Below are positions 26,188-34,593 of a DNA stretch of 64,000 bases, piece by piece. Every line of letters begins with the position of its first letter. The first letter of the stretch is position 1. Source of the DNA: an uncultured Clostridia bacterium (GTDB taxonomy: Bacteria > Bacillota > Clostridia > TANB77 > CAG-508). The DNA lies in contig CAKOYU010000002.1 in assembly GCA_934130975.1 (NCBI GenBank), positions 124,001-188,000 of the forward strand. Reading direction: 5' to 3'. The notes below the pieces were generated by a model. That model worked only from the letters and a program-made list of their open reading frames with translations, made no database searches and was not told where the DNA came from. Position numbers and translations under genes: made by a program.

Positions 26188-26216
26188 ATTATATAAAAAA
26201 TAAAAAGATTTGTCAA
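26188..26216 (-). promoter_or_regulatory. Consensus promoter of the antisense RNA
   Basis: On the minus strand TTGACA (26216-26211) and TATAAT (26193-26188) are exact consensus hexamers with a 17-base spacer. They point left, toward the small peptide gene, and away from the kinase gene at 26234, so no annotated protein gene explains them. Confidence 0.75.
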
Positions 26217-26233
26217 TAAAGAGGAAAAATAAA

Positions 26234-26914
26234 ATGGAAAATATAGTAATAGGAATAGAAGGAACAGTTGGAGCTGGAAAAACATCAATATGCAGAGAAC
26301 TATTAAAAGACATAGAAAATTCAATAATACTGCATGGAGGAGAGATATATAGAGCAATAGTGTATGGAATGATGCAAACAAAAATAGAAAATACACAAAA
26401 TTTAGATGCATTTGATATTATGAAAAAGCTTGGAATAGAAATCAAATTAGAAAATAAAGAAACAGTAATATATATGAATGGAAAAAAAGTAGATGAAAAA
26501 GATTTGCAATCAAAAAAATCATCTATGGCAGTTTCAAAAGTTAGTAATACTGCAGATAATACAAGATTATATCAATTTGGAAAAGAGTTAATAGATAAAT
26601 ATAGAGAAAAATATAATGTGATTTTATCTTCAAGAGATATAATAAAAATGTATCCTGATGTTACATATCATTTTTTTATTGATGCTTCAATAGAAGAAAG
26701 AACAAATAGAAAATATATGCAATATAATAAAGAGATACCAAAAGAGCAAATTAAAGAAATGATACAAGTTAGGGATGAACTTCAAGAAAAATCAGGATAT
26801 TATAAGATATATCCACAAACAAAAATTATAGATGTAACAAATTGCAAAAGTGCAAAAGAATCAGAAAAATTGGTATTAGAAAACATGAAGGAGGCCATTA
26901 AAATTGGAATTTAG
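26234..26914 (+). CDS. Cytidylate-kinase-like nucleoside monophosphate kinase
   Basis: The 226-residue protein starts with the P-loop GIEGTVGAGKTSICREL and shows the Cmk pattern: GGEIYRAIVYG early, SRDIIKMYPDVTYHFFIDAS (the R-D-I motif) in the middle, and ERTNRK after it. The middle third is more divergent than in housekeeping Cmk, so the substrate may be (d)CMP or another nucleotide. The ATG at 26234 is chosen because AGAGGAAA precedes it; an earlier TTG at 26210 overlaps the antisense promoter. It overlaps murD by 11 bases. Confidence 0.75.
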   Translation: MENIVIGIEGTVGAGKTSICRELLKDIENSIILHGGEIYRAIVYGMMQTKIENTQNLDAFDIMKKLGIEIKLENKETVIYMNGKKVDEKDLQSKKSSMAVSKVSNTADNTRLYQFGKELIDKYREKYNVILSSRDIIKMYPDVTYHFFIDASIEERTNRKYMQYNKEIPKEQIKEMIQVRDELQEKSGYYKIYPQTKIIDVTNCKSAKESEKLVLENMKEAIKIGI

Positions 26915-28310
26915 AAATAAAAAATTAGAAAAATTTGAAGAAATGTTACCAAATCAAAAAATAGCAGTAATAGGGCTTGGTGTTAGCAATATACCATTGA
27001 TAGACTACCTTTATAATAAACATGCAGATGTATCAGTATTTGATGATAGAGAAGAAGAGAAGTTAGGTAAAGAAGTTATGAGTAAAATTAAATCATATGG
27101 ATTTAAACAATATTTAGGAGCTGGAAATCTAGAAAATTTAAAAGGATTTGATTTAATATTTAGATCACCAAGTTGTTTACCAACTAAGCCAGAACTAGTT
27201 AAAGAAGCAAACAGAGGAGCAATAGTTACAACTGAAATTGAACAATTAATGAAATTAGCACCATGCAAAATTATAGGAATTACAGGTAGTGATGGAAAAA
27301 CAACAACGACTACATTAACTGCAGAAGTTTTAAAAAATGCAGGCTACACAGTTCATGTAGGTGGAAATATAGGAATACCACTATTTACGAAATTAAATGA
27401 AATAAAGCCAGAAGATATAATAGTATTAGAATTAAGCAGTTTTCAATTAATGAACATGCAAATTAGTCCAGATATTGCAGCAATAACTAACATTACACCA
27501 AATCATTTAAATGTACATAAAGATTACCAAGAGTACATAGGCGCAAAGAAAAATATTTTTAAATATCAAAATGAAAATGGAATATTAGTTTTAAATGCTG
27601 ACAATGAAATTACAAATTCTTGCAAAGATGAAGCAAATGGAAAAGTAATAATGTTTAGTAGTAAGCAAAAGCTTGAAAATGGATTTATAGTAGATGAAGA
27701 TGGAATAATTAAAGAATGCAATGATGGAATAAGAAGACATATATTAGATACTAAAGATATGAAGTTAAGAGGAATACACAATTTTCAAAATGCATGTACA
27801 GTATTAGCCTTAACAAAAGGACTTGTAGATACAGATGATGCAGCAGAAACAATAAAACAATTTGCGGGAGTACATCACAGACAAGAATATGTACGTACAG
27901 TTGATGGAGTAGAATGGTATAATGATTCTGCAAGTACAAGTCCAACGAGAGGAATTTCAGCATTAAATGCATTTAAAGATAGAGAAATTGTGTTAATTGC
28001 TGGTGGAGCTGACAAGAATTTAGACTATACACCAATAGGAAAGCCAATAGTAGATAATGTAGAATGCTTAATTTTAATAGGTCAAACAGCAAATAAAATT
28101 TATGAAGCTGTTAAGAAAGAATTAGAACATCAACATAGGAAAATGGATATTCATATGTGTGAAACATTTGAACAAAGCATGCAATTAGCTAAAAGAGTTG
28201 CTAAGCCAGGTCAAATTGTTTTATTTTCACCTGCTAGTACAAGTTTTGATATGTTTAAAGATATGTATGATAGAGGAGATCAATTTAAGAATATGGTTAT
28301 GAAATTTTAA
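26904..28310 (+). CDS. murD: UDP-N-acetylmuramoylalanine--D-glutamate ligase
   Basis: MurD adds D-glutamate to UDP-MurNAc-L-Ala in cytoplasmic peptidoglycan synthesis. The 468-residue protein shows the N-terminal nucleotide-binding GLGVSNIPLIDYL, the ATP-loop GITGSDGKTTTTT near residue 128, ELSSFQL, the NITPNHLNVHKDYQEY segment and VEWYNDSASTSPT. The start is TTG at 26904 with GGAGG nine bases upstream, inside the 3' end of the kinase gene. Other mur genes are not nearby. Confidence 0.95.
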   Translation: MEFRNKKLEKFEEMLPNQKIAVIGLGVSNIPLIDYLYNKHADVSVFDDREEEKLGKEVMSKIKSYGFKQYLGAGNLENLKGFDLIFRSPSCLPTKPELVKEANRGAIVTTEIEQLMKLAPCKIIGITGSDGKTTTTTLTAEVLKNAGYTVHVGGNIGIPLFTKLNEIKPEDIIVLELSSFQLMNMQISPDIAAITNITPNHLNVHKDYQEYIGAKKNIFKYQNENGILVLNADNEITNSCKDEANGKVIMFSSKQKLENGFIVDEDGIIKECNDGIRRHILDTKDMKLRGIHNFQNACTVLALTKGLVDTDDAAETIKQFAGVHHRQEYVRTVDGVEWYNDSASTSPTRGISALNAFKDREIVLIAGGADKNLDYTPIGKPIVDNVECLILIGQTANKIYEAVKKELEHQHRKMDIHMCETFEQSMQLAKRVAKPGQIVLFSPASTSFDMFKDMYDRGDQFKNMVMKF

Positions 28311-28313
28311 AAT

Positions 28314-28376
28314 TGCACATTTGGGACCGGTTCTGTTTTGCTCACTGAGCATTTGGGACCGGTTCTGTTTTGTGCA
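28314..28376 (-). repeat. Paired ACCGGT repeat, copy 3 (inverted)
   Basis: Two units read in the opposite orientation to the other copies, TTTGGGACCGGTTCTGTTTT twice, separated by CTCACTGAGC. The outer ends are GCACA/TGTGC. The pair lies directly after murD. Confidence 0.9.
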
Positions 28377-28446
28377 CTTTTGCACATAAATTAGATTAGA
28401 ACATATAATGTATTATGAATTTTAAAAGAAAGGAATGAAATTTAAG

Positions 28447-29205
28447 ATGAATGATTCATTATATGAAGACTATATGAGAAGTGTATTAGGATATCAACCT
28501 ATGAATAATTATCAAGATACATATAACTATAATAATTATGACAATTATTCAAGTTATGATGCAGTACCAGCAATGGCGCATATGCAGAATCAAGGAATGC
28601 AAATGATGAATAGTATGATGCCAATGCAAAATCAAAATATGCAATCTATGTCTGCAAGACCGATGACGGCAATGAGTAATATACAAATTAAAGAGCTGGA
28701 AAAATGCTATCCAGAGATATATCAGATAGTATATCCTATGGTGCAAAAAGCATGTGCAGAAAATAGAGGAGAAATTACAAGAGAATTAGTAGACAGACTA
28801 ACAGATGAAATCTATTCTGCGGTAGAAGACAGAGAGCTTGTTCAAGATAGAGGAGAAGCGGAAGCTACAAAAATAGATGCAAAATCTACAACAACAAACA
28901 CTGGAAAAATTGAGAAAAATAAAGAAGATAGATATTGTCAAAACTGTGATAGCAGACAAAGAAACACAGGGGTAAATGATATAATTCGTATCTTATTATT
29001 AAGAGAATTATTGGGAAGACCAGGTTTCCCTGGATTTAGACCTCCAAGGCCACCACCACCTCCTCCACCAAGACCACCTCGTCCTCCAATGAGACCACCT
29101 ATGGGACCTGGGCCAGGAAGACCTCCAAGACCAAGAGGAGAGATGGATATATATGAGTCACCTAAATATTTTTCTTCATTAGATGATGGAGAATTAGCAT
29201 ATTAA
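28447..29205 (+). CDS. Met/Gln/Asn-rich protein with proline-rich tail
   Basis: A 252-residue protein I do not recognise. The ATG at 28447 fits the GAAAGGAATG ribosome site better than one at 28435. Residues ~10-75 are rich in Tyr, Asn, Met and Gln. Residues ~80-130 form a probable helical domain (IKELEKCYPEIYQIVYPMVQ). A short CQNCDSRQR segment follows, then residues ~198-238 form a tract of Arg and Pro (GFRPPRPPPPPPPRPPRPP). It has no signal peptide or membrane helix. The composition resembles spore-coat or other structural proteins, but that is only a resemblance. It stands alone between repeat pairs. Confidence 0.65.
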   Translation: MNDSLYEDYMRSVLGYQPMNNYQDTYNYNNYDNYSSYDAVPAMAHMQNQGMQMMNSMMPMQNQNMQSMSARPMTAMSNIQIKELEKCYPEIYQIVYPMVQKACAENRGEITRELVDRLTDEIYSAVEDRELVQDRGEAEATKIDAKSTTTNTGKIEKNKEDRYCQNCDSRQRNTGVNDIIRILLLRELLGRPGFPGFRPPRPPPPPPPRPPRPPMRPPMGPGPGRPPRPRGEMDIYESPKYFSSLDDGELAY

Positions 29206-29222
29206 AAAAATTAATATAAAAA

Positions 29223-29284
29223 TGCACAAAACAGAACCGGTCCCAAATGTGCAGTGAGCAAAACAGAACCGGTCCCAAATGCGC
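29223..29284 (+). repeat. Paired ACCGGT repeat, copy 4
   Basis: Two units with CAAAACAGAACCGGTCCCAA separated by GTGCAGTGA, flanked by TGCACA and TGCGCA. They lie between the convergent 28447 gene and guaA, next to the guaA terminator. Confidence 0.9.
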
Positions 29285-29322
29285 AAAAAGTTGTCAATCG
29301 GTAACAAACCTTTTGACAACTT
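29285..29322 (-). terminator. Terminator of guaA
   Basis: AAGTTGTCAA (29288-29297) and TTGACAACTT (29313-29322) form a perfect 10-bp stem; on the minus strand it is followed by TTTT. It lies just 3' of the guaA stop. Confidence 0.8.
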
Positions 29323-29329
29323 GGTTTTG

Positions 29330-30868
29330 TTATTCCCACTCAATTGTTGCTGGTGGTTTAGAAGTAATATCATAAACTACTCTATTAACATGTTTAACTT
29401 CATTAACAATTCTACTAGAAACTTTTTCTAACACTTCATATGGAATTCTGCTCCATACACCAGTCATAAAGTCAGTAGTTTCAACGGCTCTTAAAGCAAC
29501 TGTATAATCATAAGTTCTTTCATCTCCCATAACTCCTACAGATTTTAAATTTGTAAGAACTGCAAAATATTGATTTATATTTTTGTGTAAACCTGCACTA
29601 GCAATTTCTTCTCTAAAAATAGCATCTGCATCTTTTAAAATAGTAAGCTTATCATCTGTAATATCTCCAATAACTCTAATTGCTAGACCTGGACCAGGAA
29701 ATGGTTGTCTATAAACTAGATTTTCTGGAATCCCCAGTTCTAAACCAGTTTTACGAACTTCATCTTTAAACAAATTTCTTAAAGGTTCAACAATTTCTTT
29801 AAAATCAACATAGTCAGGAAGTCCACCAACATTATGATGGCTCTTGATTACAGCACTTTTTCCAAGACCACTTTCGATAACGTCTGGGTAGATGGTTCCT
29901 TGAACTAAGAAATCTACAGTTCCAATTTTCTTTGCTTCAGCTTCGAAAACCCTAATGAATTCTTCTCCTATTATTTTTCTTTTTCTTTCTGGATCAGTAA
30001 CTCCAGCAAGTTTACTTAAAAATCTATCTTTGGCATCAACTCTGATGAAATTTAAATCATAATTTTCTGTAAAGATCTTTTCAACTTCGTTACCTTCGTT
30101 TTTTCTAAGTAACCCATGGTCAACAAATATACATGTTAAATTTTTACCAATAGCTTTGCTTAAAAGTACTGCTGCAACAGATGAATCAACACCACCAGAT
30201 AGAGCGCATAAAGCTTTTTTATCTCCTATTTTTTCTTTTAAAGATTTTATAGAATCTTCCACAAATGATGACATAACCCAATCACCTGAACAGTGGCAAA
30301 CATTATATAAAAAGTTTTTGATAACTTGTGTTCCATTTATTGAATTATTTACTTCTGGATGGAATTGAATTCCATATAAATTTTTTTCTTGGTTTTCCAT
30401 TGCTGCATTTGGACAAACTGGTGTATAACCAATTTTTTTGAAGCTTTGAGGGACCTCTTCTACATAGTCAGTATGACTCATTAAAAATACATTTGTGTTT
30501 TCAAATCCTTGGAATAGAGGAGAGGTATTATCTATATTTACATTTGTTTCTCCATATTCTCTTGTTGTTGCAGATGCAACTTTTCCACTAAGTGTGTGTG
30601 CCATTAATTGCATTCCATAACAGATTCCAAGTACAGGAATTCCTAATTCAAAAATTCCATCAGTACATTTTGGGGATTCTTCGCCATATACACTTGCAGG
30701 TCCTCCTGTGAAGATTATTCCTTTTGGATTTTTTTCTTTTATTTTTTCTATTGAAATATTAAATGGTACAACTTCAGAGTATACATTACATTCTCTTACT
30801 CTACGAGCAATCAATTGATTGTATTGGCCTCCAAAGTCTAATATTAAGATTAATTCTTTTGATTCCAT
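29330..30868 (-). CDS. guaA: GMP synthase (glutamine-hydrolysing)
   Basis: GuaA converts XMP to GMP. The 512-residue protein contains the class I glutamine amidotransferase domain (Cys83 in VLGICYGMQLM, His/Glu in FHPEV), the ATP pyrophosphatase domain with P-loop ALSGGVDSSVAAVLL, and the C-terminal dimerisation domain ending in YDITSKPPATIEWE, the normal terminus. The start at 30868 follows AAGGAGG. It is the only large housekeeping gene on the minus strand here, transcribed as a single gene with a terminator at 29285-29322. Confidence 0.97.
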   Translation of the reverse strand: MESKELILILDFGGQYNQLIARRVRECNVYSEVVPFNISIEKIKEKNPKGIIFTGGPASVYGEESPKCTDGIFELGIPVLGICYGMQLMAHTLSGKVASATTREYGETNVNIDNTSPLFQGFENTNVFLMSHTDYVEEVPQSFKKIGYTPVCPNAAMENQEKNLYGIQFHPEVNNSINGTQVIKNFLYNVCHCSGDWVMSSFVEDSIKSLKEKIGDKKALCALSGGVDSSVAAVLLSKAIGKNLTCIFVDHGLLRKNEGNEVEKIFTENYDLNFIRVDAKDRFLSKLAGVTDPERKRKIIGEEFIRVFEAEAKKIGTVDFLVQGTIYPDVIESGLGKSAVIKSHHNVGGLPDYVDFKEIVEPLRNLFKDEVRKTGLELGIPENLVYRQPFPGPGLAIRVIGDITDDKLTILKDADAIFREEIASAGLHKNINQYFAVLTNLKSVGVMGDERTYDYTVALRAVETTDFMTGVWSRIPYEVLEKVSSRIVNEVKHVNRVVYDITSKPPATIEWE

Positions 30869-30934
30869 AAAATCCTCCTTAAATTATTGATATGAGTATT
30901 TTATCAGGTAAATATAGAAAAGTAAAGGATTTTG

Positions 30935-30964
30935 TTGTCAAATGGAACTTTTTTGTGGTATAAT
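30935..30964 (+). promoter_or_regulatory. Promoter of the transglutaminase-like operon
   Basis: TTGTCA (30935-30940) and an extended -10, TGGTATAAT (TATAAT at 30959-30964), with an 18-base spacer. It lies 44 bases upstream of the 31008 start and diverges from guaA. Confidence 0.65.
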
Positions 30965-31007
30965 ATAAAGTATAGTTATATTGCCAGTTAAAAGGGGGTA
31001 CATGAAA

Positions 31008-31325
31008 ATGAATGAATTTAAAGTTATTGAAGTAATGAACAGAGCAAGAATTGAAGTTTTAAAAGATAAAAAAGAAGATTATTCATTAAATGAGAAAATT
31101 CAAGAATATTTAAAAGATGAAACTTTTTTCTTTAGAATTAATAAAGAAAAAGCATGTAAAATTTTGCAAGTAGTAGGAATAAAAAAAGAATCGCTAGAAG
31201 AAGTATATCAAAAGTTAATTAATCAAGAGGTATATTATGAGTTATTAAATAGTGGAAAAATAAAAGCCAATGATGAGAACTTAATTATAAAATATAAGGA
31301 GTATCGGACGAGAAGAGTTGTTTAA
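31008..31325 (+). CDS. Hypothetical helical protein, 105 aa
   Basis: Unrecognised. The ATG at 31008 has AGGGGG nine bases upstream; an ATG at 31002 is too close. The product is charged, all-helical by pattern (MNEFKVIEVMNRARIEVLKD at the start), with no Cys cluster or membrane segment. It is the first gene of a three-gene unit with the two transglutaminase-like paralogues, 31 bases apart, so it may be functionally linked to them. Confidence 0.6.
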   Translation: MNEFKVIEVMNRARIEVLKDKKEDYSLNEKIQEYLKDETFFFRINKEKACKILQVVGIKKESLEEVYQKLINQEVYYELLNSGKIKANDENLIIKYKEYRTRRVV

Positions 31326-31356
31326 AAAGAAAAAATAAAATGGAGGAACATAAAAA

Positions 31357-32370
31357 ATGAGAGATGAATATATATATAAATTTTATGATGAAGTAAATCA
31401 AGCACTAGAAGGAGATTATAAAATAATATTAGAACCTAATAGAGATATTCATGAAGATTGGATAGAATATGACCAAGTTAAATGGGAAATGGAAGATGGA
31501 ATTAGTAATCTAGTAGAAAAATTATTAAAAGAAAGTTCAATTAGTTTTGAAGAGAAGATTTTAGAAGTATATAAATATATATGTTTAAACTATGTATATG
31601 ATGCTAATGTATTATATTTTTTCAAAAGAGACGATAGTGATATAAATAATATAAAATATATAGCAGTAGACTGGTATGGAAGAATTGTTGGAAAAGACTG
31701 GATTGAAAAAAGGCAGACACATAATAGAAGAATATGCTATGAATTTGCAAGATTTTATGCTAAGGCAATAAATGTGTTATTAGATGGAAATGATAAATTA
31801 GAAGCATTTATGCTTGGAGATAAGGAAAATTTACACTATGTTGTAGGATTAACAGGAGATGAATACAGTGTCATTTTAGATTTAGATGATTTTAATAGCA
31901 TAAAGGATCTTACAAGAGTTAAATTTGGATTAACAATTAAAGGAATAAAGATACTTAGAGATGAATCAGGAAAATTTAAACAAGCAGTTGATAAATTTAA
32001 TGAAGGGAAAAGAGAAGAACTTGCAGAGATTGAAGAGGCAAAGAGAAATTTAAAGAACAAGAGTCTTATTGAATATTTTAATAATGTTGCACAAATTTTA
32101 AAAAATAGAAATATTGATGCACAAGGATTTTTTGAATATATAAGAGCCATAGTGGAAAATGAAGGAATTAAGATAGAAAAAATCTGGAAAGAAGATAAGA
32201 TAGCACCAGAAAAAAGATATGAAAGATGCATAATTTTTGAATTTGATGGTAAAACATATTTAATAGATAGTATTGAACAAGCTATAATTCAAATAGAAAA
32301 AGGAGACTTAGATAAAAACGTTTTTGTCTTCAATTCAGCAGAAAATATATATCCATATTATGGTGGATAA
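31357..32370 (+). CDS. Transglutaminase-like protein, paralogue 1
   Basis: This 337-residue cytoplasmic protein has the Cys-His-Asp spacing of the transglutaminase/papain-like fold: Cys127 in HNRRICYEFARFYAKA, His160 in ENLHYVVGLTG and Asp175/177 in VILDLDDF. An N-terminal helical region of ~75 residues (KILEVYKYICLNYVYDANV) precedes it, as in transglutaminase-like domains. The remaining ~140 residues are helical and then include a beta-rich end (CIIFEFDGKTYLIDS). The next gene encodes a clear paralogue. RBS GGAGG precedes the start. The function and substrate are unknown; I infer only the fold. Confidence 0.6.
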   Translation: MRDEYIYKFYDEVNQALEGDYKIILEPNRDIHEDWIEYDQVKWEMEDGISNLVEKLLKESSISFEEKILEVYKYICLNYVYDANVLYFFKRDDSDINNIKYIAVDWYGRIVGKDWIEKRQTHNRRICYEFARFYAKAINVLLDGNDKLEAFMLGDKENLHYVVGLTGDEYSVILDLDDFNSIKDLTRVKFGLTIKGIKILRDESGKFKQAVDKFNEGKREELAEIEEAKRNLKNKSLIEYFNNVAQILKNRNIDAQGFFEYIRAIVENEGIKIEKIWKEDKIAPEKRYERCIIFEFDGKTYLIDSIEQAIIQIEKGDLDKNVFVFNSAENIYPYYGG

Positions 32371-32392
32371 AAGAAAAGCAAGGAGAAATTGT

Positions 32393-33463
32393 ATGAGTAT
32401 AAATATAGAAAAAATTATAAGATTAAATGAATTAGTAAACATGTTTTTTAGAAGTAAGCATACAATCGTTTTGGACCCAAAATTAGAGAAAAAATACGGA
32501 AAGTATTTAGGTGAAGAGATAGTATATGATAAGGCCGATTGGGACATGCCAAGTGAACTTAAAGAATATGTTAAGGAACTATCAAAGAATGAAGAATTAA
32601 GTAAGGAAGAAAAAATATTATCAGTTTACGAAAAACTATGTCATGATTATGTATATGATGATAATTTAATATCTTATATTCAAAAAGTTGATGATGATAT
32701 ATATAGCCTTCCGGATTGGTATGGAAGAGATGTTGACAAAGAATGGGAAAAGAATAGAGAAAATCATAATAGAAGAATATGTTTTGAATTATCAAGATAT
32801 TTAGTTAAATCCTTAGACGAATTATTTAAAGATGATAAGAATTGTAATACTTGCATATTATGGAATAAGAATCTTATACATTATTTTGTAGGACTTACTT
32901 CTGATGATTATAGTTTAGCTATTGATTTGGATGATTTTTTTAAGATAAAAGATCTTACAAGATTAAAAACAGGATTAACATTAGAAGGAATTACAATTTT
33001 AGAAGATGATAAACATAAATTTAAGAATGCTCTTGATAAATTTAATGAAGGAAGAGACGAATTTGCAATAAAAAGAGTAGAAAATAAAATTGAAGAAACA
33101 GATGAAACAGAAATAGAAGAAGAAAGCGAAGAAGTTGCATTTTTAAAAAAAGCTGTTGAGATATTAAAAGAAGATGGACTTGACTCGCAGGGAATATTTG
33201 AATATATGAAAGAAATAATAGACATTAGTATTGGTAAAGAAAACAGAGAAAAAGTATGGAAAAAAATAGATGGTAAGAATAGAGAATCGACTAGATATAT
33301 AAGATGTGTTGTTGCTAATATAGATGATAAAAAATATTTAATTGATGGAGAAGATGCAATAGTGCGACTATTTGATGAAAAAGAATTTGATGAAAAAAGA
33401 ACAAGATTTGTTCCTAATAAAGAACTTACTCGTGGTGGATTTGATTATTATGATGGAAAATAG
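32393..33463 (+). CDS. Transglutaminase-like protein, paralogue 2
   Basis: A 356-residue paralogue of the upstream protein. Matching landmarks are the KLCHDYVYDDNLISY helix, LPDWYGRDVDKEWEKNR, Cys130 in HNRRICFELSRYLVKS, His163 in NLIHYFVGLTS and Asp179 in LAIDLDDFFKIKDLTRLK. The C-terminal part contains an acidic insert (EETDETEIEEESEEV) not seen in paralogue 1 and ends with a similar beta segment. The ATG at 32393 follows AAGGAG; an earlier in-frame start at 32324 lies inside the upstream gene. Tandem duplication followed by divergence is the simplest history. Confidence 0.6.
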   Translation: MSINIEKIIRLNELVNMFFRSKHTIVLDPKLEKKYGKYLGEEIVYDKADWDMPSELKEYVKELSKNEELSKEEKILSVYEKLCHDYVYDDNLISYIQKVDDDIYSLPDWYGRDVDKEWEKNRENHNRRICFELSRYLVKSLDELFKDDKNCNTCILWNKNLIHYFVGLTSDDYSLAIDLDDFFKIKDLTRLKTGLTLEGITILEDDKHKFKNALDKFNEGRDEFAIKRVENKIEETDETEIEEESEEVAFLKKAVEILKEDGLDSQGIFEYMKEIIDISIGKENREKVWKKIDGKNRESTRYIRCVVANIDDKKYLIDGEDAIVRLFDEKEFDEKRTRFVPNKELTRGGFDYYDGK

Positions 33464-33482
33464 CTGCTTGACTACATAACTA

Positions 33483-33511
33483 TTGAAAAATTTTCTAGAA
33501 TATGGTATTAT
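33483..33511 (+). promoter_or_regulatory. Promoter of the DUF84 gene
   Basis: TTGAAA (33483-33488) and TATTAT (33506-33511) with a 17-base spacer and a TGG extended -10. Confidence 0.55.
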
Positions 33512-33543
33512 ATATATATAAACACAAAGGAGGTAAATATACC

Positions 33544-34041
33544 ATGAGAGTAGCAATTGCAACTGATTCTGCAGAGAAAATCAAAGGAATCAAGAGTGCA
33601 TTTTCTCGGTTTTTCAAAATTGAGGAGGATGAAATAGAGTTTTTTCACCAAAAGGTAGATTCTGGAGTACCAGAGCAACCATTTAATGAAGAAACTTATA
33701 AAGGAGCTTTAAATAGAGTAAATACTCTAATTGAAAAATCAAAGAAAGCAGATTTTTATATTAGTTGTGAAGCTGGCATCGAAGAGTTTTTTGGAAAATA
33801 CTTAAATGTGCAAATAATTTGCCTATTTGATTCCAAAAAACAAAGATATCTTTGGGGCAAAAGCTCTGGGTGGCAAATTCCATATGAAGATATAGAGATT
33901 ATCAGAAATAGTAATCTCGATGATTATCTTAGGTCAAAAGGAATAAATTGTGCAGAAGACTTACTTGGTGCTAATTATTCAAGAGCAGAAACAATTGCCC
34001 AAGCAGTAGAGTTCGCTTTAGCTTCACAGAAATTGTTATAA
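33544..34041 (+). CDS. Inosine/xanthosine triphosphatase family protein (DUF84)
   Basis: The 165-residue protein matches the DUF84/YjjX family of non-canonical NTP phosphatases, which remove ITP and XTP from nucleotide pools. Visible family features are the start VAIATDSAEKIKGIKSAFSR, the VDSGVPEQPFNEETYKGALNR segment and YISCEAGIEE. The ATG at 33544 follows AAAGGAGG and a promoter of its own. A terminator follows directly, so it is monocistronic. Confidence 0.82.
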   Translation: MRVAIATDSAEKIKGIKSAFSRFFKIEEDEIEFFHQKVDSGVPEQPFNEETYKGALNRVNTLIEKSKKADFYISCEAGIEEFFGKYLNVQIICLFDSKKQRYLWGKSSGWQIPYEDIEIIRNSNLDDYLRSKGINCAEDLLGANYSRAETIAQAVEFALASQKLL

Positions 34042-34046
34042 AAATC

Positions 34047-34088
34047 AAAAAAGATTATTCGAAAATAAGAATAATCTTTTTTATTTTT
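34047..34088 (+). terminator. Terminator after the DUF84 gene
   Basis: AAAAAAGATTATTC (34047-34060) pairs with GAATAATCTTTTTT (34069-34082), followed by ATTTTT. Confidence 0.9.
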
Positions 34089-34143
34089 GACTAAAATATA
34101 AAAAGAATTAATATTAATTCAATAAAACAAAAAGGAGTTTACT

Positions 34144-34590
34144 ATGAAGGTTAAAGATTGTATGTGTGGCGACGTTTGTTGTGTAAAACCAGAAACAAAA
34201 ATCAATGATGTTGCAAAATTGATGGAAGAAAATCATATTGGATGTGTGCCAGTATGTGATAATAACAATTGCCTTGTAGGATTAATTACAGATAGAGATA
34301 TTATATTGCGTACAGTTGCGTGTGATAAAGATGTAAAAAATACACCTGCAAGTGAAATAATGACTTGCAATGTTTGTACTTGTAATGGAAATGATGATGT
34401 TCATACAGCTGAAAATAAGATGGCACAAAATCAAATAAGAAGAATTCCGGTTGTTGATGATGATAAGGTTATAGGTATTCTTACTCTAGGAGATTTGGCT
34501 CATTATAATGAAGAGACTGGAGAGGATCATTTCTGCAATACTGTTGAAGATATTTGTGGTTGTAGTGGACAAACTAAGAATAATGGGTAA
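34144..34590 (+). CDS. CBS-domain pair protein, Cys-rich
   Basis: The 148-residue protein is two CBS domains and little else. CBS1 is VKPETKINDVAKLMEENHIG ... GLITDRDIILR, CBS2 is DDVHTAENKMAQNQIRRIPV ... GILTLGDLAHY. Such proteins bind adenosyl nucleotides as energy sensors. It carries an unusual number of cysteines (CMCGDVCC near the start, CNVCTC in the middle, CNTVEDICGCSG at the end), which could bind metal or respond to redox state. RBS is AAAGGAG. A palindromic element begins four bases after the stop. Confidence 0.85.
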   Translation: MKVKDCMCGDVCCVKPETKINDVAKLMEENHIGCVPVCDNNNCLVGLITDRDIILRTVACDKDVKNTPASEIMTCNVCTCNGNDDVHTAENKMAQNQIRRIPVVDDDKVIGILTLGDLAHYNEETGEDHFCNTVEDICGCSGQTKNNG

Positions 34591-34593
34591 TAA

